44,386 bases of DNA from Candidatus Accumulibacter sp. 66-26. Its GTDB lineage: Bacteria; Pseudomonadota; Gammaproteobacteria; Burkholderiales; Rhodocyclaceae. The first letter of the stretch is position 1, and every line of letters begins with the position of its first letter. Location: contig MKUH01000042.1 in NCBI GenBank assembly GCA_001897745.1, positions 1 to 44,386 of the forward strand. Direction: 5' to 3'. A program made the translations under genes and the position numbers. The notes under the pieces are model-generated. The model was not told the origin of the DNA. It saw only the letters and a program-made list of their open reading frames with translations, and did no database searches. This document shows, piece after piece, positions 1 through 7,604 of the stretch.

Positions 1-96
1 GGCATGATTTCCTCGACGGTCCTCACCCTCGCGGTGATCCCGGCGATCTACGCGCTGGTCAAGCAGTGGCGCCTGCAGCGCGGGATCGAGGAATAG
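1..96 (+). CDS. C-terminal fragment of a CusA/CzcA-type heavy-metal RND efflux pump
   Basis: Only the last 31 codons are in the window; the gene begins to the left. The residues SSTVLTLAVIPAIYALVK match the last transmembrane helix of heavy-metal efflux RND permeases (CusA/CzcA family), which end with a short basic cytoplasmic tail, here WRLQRGIEE. Such pumps expel monovalent copper/silver or divalent cations across both membranes as part of a tripartite complex. The stop codon lies 9 bases before the start of the copper ATPase, so the two probably share a transcript. Which metal it exports cannot be told from this fragment; the copper context favours a Cus-type pump. Confidence 0.8.
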   Translation, partial: GMISSTVLTLAVIPAIYALVKQWRLQRGIEE

Positions 97-105
97 GAGA
101 GCAAC

Positions 106-2406
106 ATGGAACATGAACATCCGGCGCACCAGCACGAAGTTTCTGGTTCCATTGATCCCGTTTGCGGTATGACGGTGAAGCCCGAGTCGCCCCACGTGAG
201 CGATCTCGGTGGCATCCACTACCGTTTTTGCAGCGCCAAGTGCAAAACCAAGTTCGATGCAGAACCGGCGCGTTATCTCGGCCCAAAGCAGGAGGAAACC
301 GTTGTCCCCGGTGCGGAATATACCTGCCCGATGCACCCGGAAATCCGGCAGATTGGCCCCGGCACCTGTCCCAAGTGCGGCATGGCCCTCGAACCAATGT
401 TGCCCGACTTCGAGAAGGAGGAGGACAACACCGAGTATCGAGACTTCCGTCGCCGCTTCTGGAATAGTTTGCCGCTAACCGTCGTCGTCGTCGTCCTGGC
501 GATGGCCGGACACCGGCTCGAAGGTTTGCCGTCGTTCGTGCGGACCTGGGGCGAACTGCTACTCAGCCTGCCCATTGTGCTTTGGGCCGGTGCGCCGTTC
601 TTCGTCCGCGGCTGGCAGTCGCTGGTTCATCGCAGTCCCAACATGTGGACACTGATCAGCCTCGGTACCGGTGCGGCTTTCGGTTACAGCGTCGTGGCAG
701 CGCTAGCACCTGGCCTGTTTCCCCAGTCCTTTGTTGCCCACGGCCGCATCGGCGTCTATTTCGAAGCGGCAGCGGTGATCATCTCCCTTACACTGCTCGG
801 CCAAATGCTTGAATTGCGTGCCCGGTCGCAAACCTCGGCCGCCATCAAATCGCTGCTCGGCCTTGCGCCGAAGACCGCTCGCCGCATCAACCCCGACGGC
901 AAGGAAGAGGATGTACCGCTAACGCACGTCCATGTAGGCGACACCTTGCGCGTGCGCCCCGGCGAAAAGGTGCCGGTGGATGGTGCGGTGCTGGAAGGCT
1001 CCAGCGCTGTTGATGAAGCAATGCTTACCGGCGAACCCCTGCCTGTGACGAAACGCCCTGGTGACAAGGTGATCGGCGCCACCATGAACACCTCCGGCAG
1101 CCTCGTGATCCGTTCGGAAAAGGTCGGCTCCCAGACTATGCTGGCCCAGATCGTCCAGATGGTCGCTCAGGCCCAGCGCTCCAAGGCGCCGATGCAGCGG
1201 CTAGCCGATGTGGTGGCCGGCTATTTCGTTATCGTGGTGGTCGCCATTGCCGTCATCAGTTTTTTTGCCTGGGGATTTTTCGGTGGCGAACAAGGCTGGA
1301 TCTTCGGCCTGATCAACGGCGTCTCGGTGCTGATCATTGCCTGCCCCTGCGCTCTCGGCTTGGCCACACCGATGTCGATCATGGTCGCCACGGGGAAAGC
1401 AGCGACGCAAGGAATCCTGTTCCGTGACGCAGCGGCCATCGAGCGGTTACGGGATGTGGACACGTTGATTGTGGACAAGACCGGCACCCTGACCGAAGGC
1501 CGCCCGGCTTTCGAACGTGCCGTGGCGGTGGAAGGCGTCTCCGAAAACGAAGTGTTGCGACTGGCCGCAAGTCTCGACCAGGGGAGCGAACACCCGCTGG
1601 CCGACGCCATCGTCCGTGCAGCCCGGGAACGTGGGCTGGCCTTGGAAAAAGCCGATCTATTCGAATCGGCAACTGGTATCGGCGTGCGCGGAACGGTCGG
1701 TGGAAAACGACTAGCCATCGGCAATGGTGCATTGATGGCCCAGGATGGAATCGATGTCGACGCTCTCAGCAACGATGCTGAAACCCTGCGCCAAAACGGC
1801 GCCAGCGTCATGTATCTGGCGGCCGACGGTCATATGCTCGGTTTACTGGTGGTTTCCGACCCGATCAAGGCGAGCACCCCGGAAGCGCTGACAGTCCTGC
1901 GGCAAGCCGGGTTACGCATCGTGATGGCCACGGGCGATGGCCTGACCACGGCCCAAGCCGTCGGCGCCAAATTGGGGATCGATGAGGTGCATGGCGAGGT
2001 CAAGCCGGCGGACAAACTGGCGCTGGTGGAACGTCTACAGCGTGAGGGACGTGTCGTCGCCATGGCGGGCGATGGCATCAACGATGCCCCGGCTTTAGCC
2101 AAGGCGGACGTCGGCATTGCCATGGGTACTGGCACTGATGTGGCCATGAACAGCGCCCAGGTGACGCTGGTCAAGGGGGATCTGCGCGGTATTGCCCGGG
2201 CACGCCTGCTGTCCGCCGCGACCGTCGGCAACATGCGACAGAACCTGGCCTTTGCGTTCCTCTACAACGCCCTCGGTGTACCGATCGCGGCCGGTATCCT
2301 CTATCCCTTCTTCGGATTGCTGATGTCTCCTGTCATCGCGGCGGCGGCGATGAGTCTTTCTTCCGTAAGTGTGGTCGGCAACGCGCTACGCCTGCGCGGC
2401 TCTTGA
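106..2406 (+). CDS. copA: Copper-translocating P1B-type ATPase with N-terminal YHS and heavy-metal-binding domains
   Basis: 766 residues. It drives ATP-dependent export of copper (or silver) from the cytoplasm. Instead of the usual CxxC ferredoxin-like domain, the N terminus carries a YHS domain (about residues 15-58, DPVCGM and YRFCSAKCK) and a heavy-metal-binding domain (about 73-97, CPMHP and [10 protein letters not shown]). The ATPase core is complete: TGEP near 309-311, the metal-binding CPC at 413-415, the phosphorylation motif DKTGTLT from D457, the SEHPLA motif, and GDGINDAP near 655. The last helices contain YN and MSLSSVSVV, typical of the copper (P1B-1) group. The ATG is preceded by a GGAG-type ribosome site in TAGGAGAGCAAC. 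It follows the RND pump by 9 bases. Copper specificity is inferred from these motifs. Confidence 0.93.
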   Translation: MEHEHPAHQHEVSGSIDPVCGMTVKPESPHVSDLGGIHYRFCSAKCKTKFDAEPARYLGPKQEETVVPGAEYTCPMHPEIRQIGPGTCPKCGMALEPMLPDFEKEEDNTEYRDFRRRFWNSLPLTVVVVVLAMAGHRLEGLPSFVRTWGELLLSLPIVLWAGAPFFVRGWQSLVHRSPNMWTLISLGTGAAFGYSVVAALAPGLFPQSFVAHGRIGVYFEAAAVIISLTLLGQMLELRARSQTSAAIKSLLGLAPKTARRINPDGKEEDVPLTHVHVGDTLRVRPGEKVPVDGAVLEGSSAVDEAMLTGEPLPVTKRPGDKVIGATMNTSGSLVIRSEKVGSQTMLAQIVQMVAQAQRSKAPMQRLADVVAGYFVIVVVAIAVISFFAWGFFGGEQGWIFGLINGVSVLIIACPCALGLATPMSIMVATGKAATQGILFRDAAAIERLRDVDTLIVDKTGTLTEGRPAFERAVAVEGVSENEVLRLAASLDQGSEHPLADAIVRAARERGLALEKADLFESATGIGVRGTVGGKRLAIGNGALMAQDGIDVDALSNDAETLRQNGASVMYLAADGHMLGLLVVSDPIKASTPEALTVLRQAGLRIVMATGDGLTTAQAVGAKLGIDEVHGEVKPADKLALVERLQREGRVVAMAGDGINDAPALAKADVGIAMGTGTDVAMNSAQVTLVKGDLRGIARARLLSAATVGNMRQNLAFAFLYNALGVPIAAGILYPFFGLLMSPVIAAAAMSLSSVSVVGNALRLRGS

Positions 2407-2489
2407 GGAGGGATACCCCTTTGTCAGAGGTTCGTCGAGCGATACGAATGATTGTCGCCCAAGCGGCCTGACTGAATCAGGGAAACTCC

Positions 2490-2670
2490 TAACGAGAATG
2501 TAGCCAGCAAGTATCCAAGTGACAGCTGCAAAAGCGCAGATTTCATGGTGTCGGGAGACTTAGGGTAATCCAGACGTTTCCAGACACTACCCTGGAGAAC
2601 CATTATGAAACTGGAATTCGTACTCTCTGCCGTTCTGTTAGCGACTTTCGCTGCGCTATCGGCCGGCGCG
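2490..2670 (+). repeat. Copy 1 of a duplicated leader plus signal-peptide module
   Basis: This segment aligns with 3864-4044 at roughly two-thirds identity by eye. Shared blocks include CAAGTGAC, TTCATGGTGTCGGGA against TTCATAGTGTCGGGA, ATCCAGACGTTTCCAG against ATCCAGACATTTCCAG, and TGGAGAACCAT just before ATGAAACTG. In both copies the ATG lies 115 bases after the start of the alignment, with compensating one-base indels between. The palindrome of copy 2 is degenerate here (TAACGAGAATGTAG). Confidence 0.7.
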
Positions 2671-2703
2671 TTTTGTGCCAGCCCCGTGCCAAAACGTAGC
2701 TGA
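2605..2703 (+). pseudogene. Short exported-peptide ORF, probably the decayed paralogue of the gene at 3979
   Basis: A 32-residue frame begins MKLEFVLSAVLLATFAAL, a plausible Sec signal peptide, and stops after a short tail ending PKRS. It has a good ribosome site (TGGAGA, 8 bases before the ATG). The first 22 codons match the signal peptide of the 92-residue protein at 3979 closely in DNA and protein, but the mature part of that protein is absent. It is therefore either a remnant of a tandem duplication or a gene that now makes only a tiny exported peptide. I favour a remnant, because the sequence after the signal peptide has no metal-binding character. Confidence 0.5.
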
Positions 2704-2802
2704 CATTGGTATGACAGAATTGTAACCACTGGGTTATGCGTGAGTCAGCTTCGCGGTCACATACTGCAATTGCTGCAAAACTCTCGATGAAGGAAGACAA
2801 AC

Positions 2803-3093
2803 ATGCAGAAAGCTGCTGACCGTTTGAAAAGCCAGAGTCAATCACAACTTGAACTATCCTTAAATCTTTGCAATTCCTGGTTGGAATGCTGCCAGCGCCT
2901 CACGGAAATCAATGGGCAGTCAGCGCGTGCATTTCTGGCTCATGGAGAAACCGATAACCAGTCCTGGATGCGAGATGGTGGTACGGGTCTCATCTTGGAT
3001 GCGAGCCGGATCATCATGGGCCATTGGGCCTCGACGCTTGCTTGTAGCACTGATTTCCAGAGGAAGATACTGACCGATTTGGCGAAGAGATGA
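2803..3093 (+). CDS. Small uncharacterised helical protein (weakly phasin-like)
   Basis: 96 residues, with a good ribosome site (GAAGGAAG, 8 bases before the ATG). I do not recognise it with confidence. The N-terminal half is polar and amphipathic-helical (LELSLNLCNSWLECCQRLTE), a pattern recalling phasin-type granule or helical-bundle proteins, and it has three cysteines. There is no signal peptide or membrane segment. It lies between copper-resistance genes and an orphan flgB-like gene, all on the same strand. A role in metal handling would be inference from location only. Confidence 0.5.
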   Translation: MQKAADRLKSQSQSQLELSLNLCNSWLECCQRLTEINGQSARAFLAHGETDNQSWMRDGGTGLILDASRIIMGHWASTLACSTDFQRKILTDLAKR

Positions 3094-3193
3094 CGACTCC
3101 TGCAGCGTGGGGTCGCTCTGGCGTCTAAGAGTTTGGTACGGCCGAATAGAGCACGTGAGGTGAGTTCACGGGCCTCTATGAAAAACCGATTCC

Positions 3194-3817
3194 ATGCCAC
3201 CGATCAACGCAATCGCCAATTCTGTTCCACCTCAGCCGACTGCCGATGGCGGCCACGCCAATCACGGCATCTCGGCGGGGCCTTCTTTTGTCGAAACGCT
3301 TTCACAAACAATCGGCCAGCCTGCCGCCGCATCGCCCCATGGCAACCATGGTGGCTTGACAACGCCGGGCGGCGATCCGCACCCTCAGCATGTTCCCCTG
3401 AATAGCCAGGGACATGGAGGAAAGAAACATAGCGTTCAGGAAGTGGCACTCGGGGTACGCGCCCACCGCCAGCAGTTGATTGCCGCCAATATCGCCAACG
3501 CCGATACACCGGGCTATAAGGCCATAGACATTGATTTCAAGGAAGCCCTGCGGATCGCCCAATCGGCATCTCAAATACCTTCGACAACGTTGGCGACAAC
3601 TAGCAGCGGCCATATTTCTGGGGTGGCCGTTTCTTCCATGCCACTTTATCCCCTCAAATACCAAGTGCCGAGTCAAGACAGCGCGGACGGGAACACAGTC
3701 GACATGGACGTGGAGCGCGCCAAGTTCGCCGAGAACTCGATTATGTACGAGTACTCCCTGGATCGGGTCAGCGGGCATTTCAAAATGCTGATGGAACTGT
3801 ATAAGAATCTGACATGA
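3194..3817 (+). CDS. Orphan FlgB-like flagellar basal-body rod protein with a His-rich N-terminal extension
   Basis: 207 residues. From about residue 78 it matches FlgB, the proximal rod protein of the flagellar basal body: the region includes RQQLIAANIANADTPGYKA, then DIDFKEAL, and near the end NTVDMDVERAKFAENSIMYE. FlgB is normally about 130-140 residues. The first ~77 residues here are extra, Gly/Pro-rich, and rich in His (GHANHG, SPHGNHGG, DPHPQH, GHGGKKH). No other flagellar gene is in the window, where normally flgC follows. The ATG at 3194 is the only in-frame start after a TGA at 3179, and no clear ribosome site precedes it. The family assignment is firm; its role in flagella here is doubtful. 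Confidence 0.8.
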   Translation: MPPINAIANSVPPQPTADGGHANHGISAGPSFVETLSQTIGQPAAASPHGNHGGLTTPGGDPHPQHVPLNSQGHGGKKHSVQEVALGVRAHRQQLIAANIANADTPGYKAIDIDFKEALRIAQSASQIPSTTLATTSSGHISGVAVSSMPLYPLKYQVPSQDSADGNTVDMDVERAKFAENSIMYEYSLDRVSGHFKMLMELYKNLT

Positions 3818-3863
3818 CTGATAAGAGCAAGAGTTCGGGCCGGATTTAAAGAAGTAGCATTTC

Positions 3864-3877
3864 TTACAAAGATGTAA
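3864..3877. promoter_or_regulatory. Palindrome TTACA-AAGA-TGTAA upstream of the exported protein gene (candidate operator)
   Basis: A perfect 5-4-5 inverted repeat lies 115 bases before the ATG at 3979, in the spacer after the flgB-like gene. OmpR-type heavy-metal response regulators bind inverted repeats of this general kind, so it is a candidate binding site for a copper-responsive regulator. No such regulator is encoded in the window, and the link is inference. Confidence 0.35.
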
Positions 3878-4044
3878 TCAACAAGTCATGCAAGTGACTG
3901 ATAAAAACTGCAAACTTCATAGTGTCGGGAAAGCAAACGCGATCCAGACATTTCCAGCCACCTCTTTGGAGAACCATCATGAAACTGCAATCCGCACTCT
4001 CGGTCGTTCTGTTCGCAAGCGTCGCCGCTCTATCGCTTGGCGCT
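3864..4044 (+). repeat. Copy 2 (intact) of the duplicated leader plus signal-peptide module
   Basis: Partner of 2490-2670. This copy leads into a full-length small exported protein, so it is probably the functional one. The conserved parts are the upstream palindrome region, the block around TTCATAGTGTCGGG, the ribosome site TGGAGA and the first 22 codons. Confidence 0.7.
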
Positions 4045-4257
4045 CAGGCCGCTGATGGCGACAACGCCCCGCCGGCCACCGAAATGAAGGCCGATCAGGG
4101 CGCAAAGGCCGATCAGGGCGCGAAGGCCACCAAGCCACATTCGCATGTGCAAGAAAAGACTGGCATCGAGCAAGTTGCGCCGGACGCCGCTACGCCCAGA
4201 AAGAAAAATGCCTACCAAGACAGAACGAAGCACTTTCATCCGCGCGACGGAAAATAA
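3979..4257 (+). CDS. Small exported protein with His-containing mature part, copper-island associated
   Basis: 92 residues. A Sec signal peptide (MKLQSALSVVLFASVAALSL, predicted cleavage after AQA at about residue 24) is followed by a polar mature region. That region has a tandem pentapeptide repeat (KADQG-A, twice, from an exact 15-bp repeat at 4087-4116, second unit one base different), then KPHSHVQEKTG and a His-containing C terminus (KHFHPRDGK). I place it in the periplasm. The ribosome site TGGAGA lies 8 bases before the ATG. Proteins of this look occur in copper-resistance clusters of betaproteobacteria, but I know no assigned function; metal binding by the His residues is inference. 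The upstream leader is duplicated at 2490. Confidence 0.65.
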   Translation: MKLQSALSVVLFASVAALSLGAQAADGDNAPPATEMKADQGAKADQGAKATKPHSHVQEKTGIEQVAPDAATPRKKNAYQDRTKHFHPRDGK

Positions 4258-4306
4258 ACCCCTTTTCTTCGCCCCTTTAAATCTGCGGCGCGATTGGTCC
4301 GCACCC

Positions 4307-4549
4307 ATGGACAACGACAACAGCCGGCAGCATGGCAATCTTTGTACATGCAGGCTGTTAGCGGAGGCCATGGGTTGCGACCCGAAAGTAATACGGTTTG
4401 ACTATTGCAAGAGAGTTTTGATGAAACACTGGCGGCTTGAATGCAATCATGGTTGTCAGCACGGGGTGGCGCAAGCCAAAAATAGCGATAAATGGCGAGG
4501 CATTGGCCCCATTGATCCGATCAAGGTGATTCTCATAAAAAACGAATAG
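4307..4549 (+). CDS. Cys-rich hypothetical protein
   Basis: 80 residues from the ATG at 4307; in-frame ATGs at 4208 and 4145 would lengthen it, but those overlap the preceding gene. It has six cysteines, as CTC near residue 13 and then a run ending LECNHGCQHG, a spacing that could bind a metal ion. There is no signal peptide. None of the starts has a clear ribosome site, so the start is uncertain. It ends 25 bases before the HD-GYP gene. I do not recognise the family; it may also be non-coding. Confidence 0.35.
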   Translation: MDNDNSRQHGNLCTCRLLAEAMGCDPKVIRFDYCKRVLMKHWRLECNHGCQHGVAQAKNSDKWRGIGPIDPIKVILIKNE

Positions 4550-4574
4550 GCCGAACGACGACCGGGAGAGCACA

Positions 4575-5903
4575 ATGAGCCTGCCAAACGCACCTCATCA
4601 ACTGAACCGGATGCTCGCCATTCGGCTGTGTGTTGCGGCGCTCGTCATCGGCGCGGCGGCCGGCATCGTGGCGTATCAGGTCGAAACCCGGCGTGTCGAA
4701 TCCATCGTTCTCGAACTAGCTGCCGGTGGGGCCCGCCACCTCGAGTCGCCAGCCATGGAGGTTCTATCCCGGGGCGAGTCCCCGGAAGAGCACCGTGCCT
4801 TGACCGCCTTGTTGGACAAGAGCAACTTTGTTGGCATACGAGTTTTCGACGTCAAAAAAGAACTCGCCTACGAAACGTGGGCATCCCTAGCGCCGGGCCT
4901 AGTTGACGGACTTCGAAAGCATCGGCACGACTGGCCGGTTCCGGGCAGGGATCATCGCAATAGAATCCGGATCGGCGACGAGCACCTGATTCAGGTGATC
5001 ATTCCCTTGACTCGGCAATCGGGCAGCCTGGATGGTTATCTTGAAGGAACGTACCGCATCGATGAGGGAACGCTAGCGAACCAGAAGCAGCAAATCCTGA
5101 ATGGCGTCCTTACGGCAGTTATCGCCGTGTTGGCCACGGCCTTGCTTCTATATCCCCTCTTGCTCGGTCTCCTACAGCATGCAACAGGATTGTCTCGGCG
5201 CCTGCTCGACTCCAACCTGTCCCTTATCCGATCGCTCGGGAATGCGGTCGCCAAGCGCGATTCGGACACCGACGCGCACAATTACCGCGTCACCCTCTAC
5301 GCCGTGGCGCTAGCCGAGAAACTGCACTGGCCAAAAGGGGCGATTGCCCACCTTATCGCCGGCGCCTTCCTTCACGACGTGGGCAAGATCGGCATTCCCG
5401 ACCACATTCTGCTCAAACCGGGGAAACTGACTGAAGAAGAGTTCGAGATCATGAAAACCCATGCGCTTCTCGGCCTCGAGATTGTCGCCGGCAATGCGTG
5501 GATGAATGCCACCCCGGTCATTCGCAACCACCATGAACGGTTCGACGGCTCTGGCTATCCAGATGGGCTGCGTGGGATGCAAATTCCTCAAGGGGCCAGG
5601 CTGTTCGCTGTCGTGGATGTGTTCGACGCCCTCGTCTCGGCACGCCCCTACAAGGCCCCGATGCCATTCGAGACGGCCCTGGCGCTGATCGAGAATGAAT
5701 CAGGCCGGCATTTCGATCCGGAGATCGTAATTGCCTTCAGCAGCATCATCGATCGCCTTCACCAGGAGGTCGCCATGGCCAGCGAAGTCGAACTGCACGC
5801 CCAGCTACGTTCGGCCATTTTTCGCTATTTCAATACGGAAGCGGGGGCTGGCGATACAACAGCATCACCCGTTTCTGCGATCGCTGAAGGAGCGCCTTCA
5901 TGA
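4575..5903 (+). CDS. Membrane-bound HD-GYP cyclic-di-GMP phosphodiesterase
   Basis: 442 residues. Two membrane helices (about 14-36 and 175-202) frame a periplasmic sensor of about 140 residues with no domain I can name. The cytoplasmic C-terminal half is a complete HD-GYP domain: FLHDVGKIGIPD with the HD pair at 267-268, then NHHERFDGSGYP with the GYP motif at 327-329, and a downstream DVFDAL. These residues bind the di-iron/di-metal centre that hydrolyses c-di-GMP. The ATG has a GGGAG ribosome site. The 3' end overlaps the next frame by ATGA, so the two are probably translationally coupled. Its place between copper genes suggests that metal stress is sensed in the periplasm and passed to c-di-GMP, which is inference. 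Confidence 0.9.
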   Translation: MSLPNAPHQLNRMLAIRLCVAALVIGAAAGIVAYQVETRRVESIVLELAAGGARHLESPAMEVLSRGESPEEHRALTALLDKSNFVGIRVFDVKKELAYETWASLAPGLVDGLRKHRHDWPVPGRDHRNRIRIGDEHLIQVIIPLTRQSGSLDGYLEGTYRIDEGTLANQKQQILNGVLTAVIAVLATALLLYPLLLGLLQHATGLSRRLLDSNLSLIRSLGNAVAKRDSDTDAHNYRVTLYAVALAEKLHWPKGAIAHLIAGAFLHDVGKIGIPDHILLKPGKLTEEEFEIMKTHALLGLEIVAGNAWMNATPVIRNHHERFDGSGYPDGLRGMQIPQGARLFAVVDVFDALVSARPYKAPMPFETALALIENESGRHFDPEIVIAFSSIIDRLHQEVAMASEVELHAQLRSAIFRYFNTEAGAGDTTASPVSAIAEGAPS

Positions 5904-6145
5904 TAAAGGCTATGAACACAAGCCGCGATCTGGTGTGCAGCATGGATGTCAAGGTTGCCCAGTCCCCCCTGTGCACCGCCCATCGAGGCTTCGTCTATCA
6001 CTTCTGCTCGCCCGCCGCCGAAGGTTTGAAATTTATGCAGAGGGTCATGAGTTCAGGCGGCGTCTCTGGAAATACCTCGAACCCAGCGAGTTGGAAAGCG
6101 CAGCGCATCCAAGCACCGGGGCGTTCTGCAACCGGCCACCGGTGA
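5900..6145 (+). CDS. YHS-type putative metal-binding protein, possibly frameshifted
   Basis: 81 residues from the ATG that overlaps the HD-GYP stop (ATGA); a second start at 5912 is possible. The first 40 residues read as a YHS domain (DLVCSMDV, then GFVYHFCSPA), like the one in the copper ATPase at 106. The third cysteine of the usual pattern is replaced by alanine. After about 6015 the frame loses YHS character. The +1 frame (which reads RRRFEIYAEGHEFRRRLWKY from about 6014) looks better as the end of such a domain, so a frameshift in the repeated GCC tract near 6010-6020 is possible. It could bind copper or act as a chaperone; the function is not known. Confidence 0.55.
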   Translation: MIKAMNTSRDLVCSMDVKVAQSPLCTAHRGFVYHFCSPAAEGLKFMQRVMSSGGVSGNTSNPASWKAQRIQAPGRSATGHR

Positions 6146-6182
6146 GACTTCGCTGACGACAACCGCGAAAAGGAGACGAATC

Positions 6183-6434
6183 ATGGCGGACGAAATCCGT
6201 AGAGAACACCACACGGAGCAAAACAGCGATCACCCGTATGAGCGACGCATGGCTTGGGGTTGGTGGGTTTTTGCCGTGATTGCCCTGTTTTATCTGTTGA
6301 CCGAGCATCTGGCACACCTGTTTGGGATCTTGCCCTATCTGCTTCTTCTGGCCTGCCCACTGATGCATTTTTTCATGCATGGCCGACACGGCGAGCATGG
6401 ACACACTCATGGCAACGAGGAGGATAAAAAATGA
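6183..6434 (+). CDS. DUF2933 small membrane protein
   Basis: 83 residues with two closely spaced membrane segments (about 26-42 and 46-60). The end, LLLLACPLMHFFMHGRHG followed by EHGHTHG, matches the DUF2933 family, small proteins common in copper-resistance clusters. The Cys/Met/His-rich C terminus could contact metal, but the biochemical role is unknown. A strong AGGAG ribosome site precedes the ATG, and its stop overlaps the next start (ATGA at 6431). Confidence 0.8.
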   Translation: MADEIRREHHTEQNSDHPYERRMAWGWWVFAVIALFYLLTEHLAHLFGILPYLLLLACPLMHFFMHGRHGEHGHTHGNEEDKK

Positions 6435-7081
6435 ACGCTTCCGGCGGAGACTACGGACTCTGGTTCTTAGTGGCGATCAACTCGGCGTTTTTCATTTTGT
6501 TTGCCGCCAGCTTTTTCAAACCCCACACACGACAGGACTGGCGCACCTTGGGCATGTTCTCGGCCTTCGTTGTGGCCTTATTCGCCGAGATGTATGGATT
6601 CCCTCTGACCGTCTACCTGTTGTCGGGTTGGCTCACCGAACGGTTTCCCGAGATCAACTGGTTGTCACACGATGCGGGGCATCTTCCTGAGATGCTGTTT
6701 GGCTGGAAGGCAAATCCCCACTTTGGCCCCTTCCACCTGCTGTCCAGCGTGTTCATCATTGGCGGATTCTGGCTTCTCGCCACAGCCTGGCCCGTACTCT
6801 ATAACGCACAGAAAATGGGAAGTCTGGCTTCAAGCGGTCCCTATGCGCGTATCCGACATCCGCAGTACGCGGCATTCATTCTGATCATGATTGGATTTCT
6901 TTTTCAATGGCCGACCTTGGTCACCTTGGCCCTGTTCCCCATCCTCGTGGTGGTCTACGTCCGCTTGGCGCACCGGGAGGAGGCGCAAGCATTGGTGGAT
7001 TTTGGCGAGGACTATCGTGTTTATATGGCCAAAACGCCGGCATGGTTGCCTAATTTGAGCATTGACAGAGCTCCGCGCTGA
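6431..7081 (+). CDS. Isoprenylcysteine carboxyl methyltransferase (ICMT)-family membrane protein
   Basis: 216 residues with about five to six membrane helices. The C-terminal half contains the ICMT/phospholipid-methyltransferase signature: SSGPYARIRHPQYAAFI, then REEAQALVDFGEDYRVYMAK. The conserved RHPQY and the E-E pair line the S-adenosylmethionine site in this family. It is coupled to the DUF2933 gene by an ATGA overlap and has a GAGGAGG ribosome site. Homologues of this pair recur in copper/silver resistance clusters, but the substrate is unknown; true isoprenylcysteine methylation is unlikely in a bacterium without prenylated proteins. Confidence 0.8.
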   Translation: MNASGGDYGLWFLVAINSAFFILFAASFFKPHTRQDWRTLGMFSAFVVALFAEMYGFPLTVYLLSGWLTERFPEINWLSHDAGHLPEMLFGWKANPHFGPFHLLSSVFIIGGFWLLATAWPVLYNAQKMGSLASSGPYARIRHPQYAAFILIMIGFLFQWPTLVTLALFPILVVVYVRLAHREEAQALVDFGEDYRVYMAKTPAWLPNLSIDRAPR

Positions 7082-7202
7082 AGAACCTCTGACAAATCTA
7101 CCCGCGACGAATGCAACGCCACGTGATCGTTTTGGCCACCACACAGTATCGGAAAGTTTTGGGGTACGGTTCTTACTGAATTCTGCAAGGCTCACAGAAT
7201 GG

Positions 7203-7226
7203 AAAACGCCCCATCGCAGGGGCGTT
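7203..7226 (-). terminator. Rho-independent terminator of copK
   Basis: Perfect 8-bp stem AACGCCCC/GGGGCGTT with a 6-base loop at 7205-7226. On the minus strand it is followed by a short T run (AAAA on plus at 7203-7206), 34 bases after the copK stop. The plus-strand ICMT gene could also use it, since A/T bases flank both sides. Confidence 0.75.
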
Positions 7227-7259
7227 AAAAATGGTCAGTCTGCTTTCTCGATTGTGCGA

Positions 7260-7544
7260 TCAGCCGCCGCGGCTTCCTGGCGGATTCAGGATACTATCGA
7301 GGCGCATGACTTCGTCGCCATGCATCATGATTTTCTGTCCATCTTTGGTTTCCATCACGGTGTCCGGTTTCATGCGCACAGCGCGACCGAGTTTATCTTC
7401 CATGCCCATCTTGCCGTCCTTGAAGATGTAGACCGTCGAACCATCCTTCAACACAATCGATTTCTCGACCTTTGAGGCATCGACAGCGTAGGCGGAAGCA
7501 CCCATGGTGCACAGTGCAGCAATCACCAGCATTTTCTTCAACAT
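7260..7544 (-). CDS. copK: CopK periplasmic copper-binding protein
   Basis: 94 residues. A Sec signal peptide (MLKKMLVIAALCTMGASAYA, cleaved after AYA) is followed by a 74-residue mature protein matching CopK of Cupriavidus, a periplasmic protein that binds Cu(I) through methionine thioethers. Numbering from the first mature residue, the methionines reported as Cu(I) ligands (28, 38, 44 and 54) are all present, with further Met at 26, 53 and 60. The core DGKMGMEDK is strongly conserved. A GAGGAG ribosome site lies just before the start. It is the only minus-strand copper gene besides its neighbour at 7652, and it has its own terminator. I expect copper induction, but the operator is not identified. 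Confidence 0.92.
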   Translation of the reverse strand: MLKKMLVIAALCTMGASAYAVDASKVEKSIVLKDGSTVYIFKDGKMGMEDKLGRAVRMKPDTVMETKDGQKIMMHGDEVMRLDSILNPPGSRGG

Positions 7545-7604
7545 TTTTCATCTCCTCAAAAAGAGTTGTACGACGTTTTGAATGATAGTGATACGACCCT
7601 GTCA

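Larger units (their letters stand above)
2407..2802. other. Low-coding interval with a decayed copy of a promoter/signal-peptide module
   Basis: Between the copper ATPase and the gene at 2803 the only gene-like content is a 32-codon reading frame at 2605. The stretch 2490-2670 resembles 3864-4044 in upstream sequence, ribosome site and signal-peptide codons. The rest (2407-2489 and 2704-2802) shows no recognisable gene, apart from a GGAAG ribosome site just before 2803. Confidence 0.6.

Noticed and set aside
3133-3405. 90-residue frame overlapping the start of the flgB-like gene
   Set aside because: Low-complexity Arg/Cys-rich product without family resemblance, in the frame alternative to the recognised FlgB domain.
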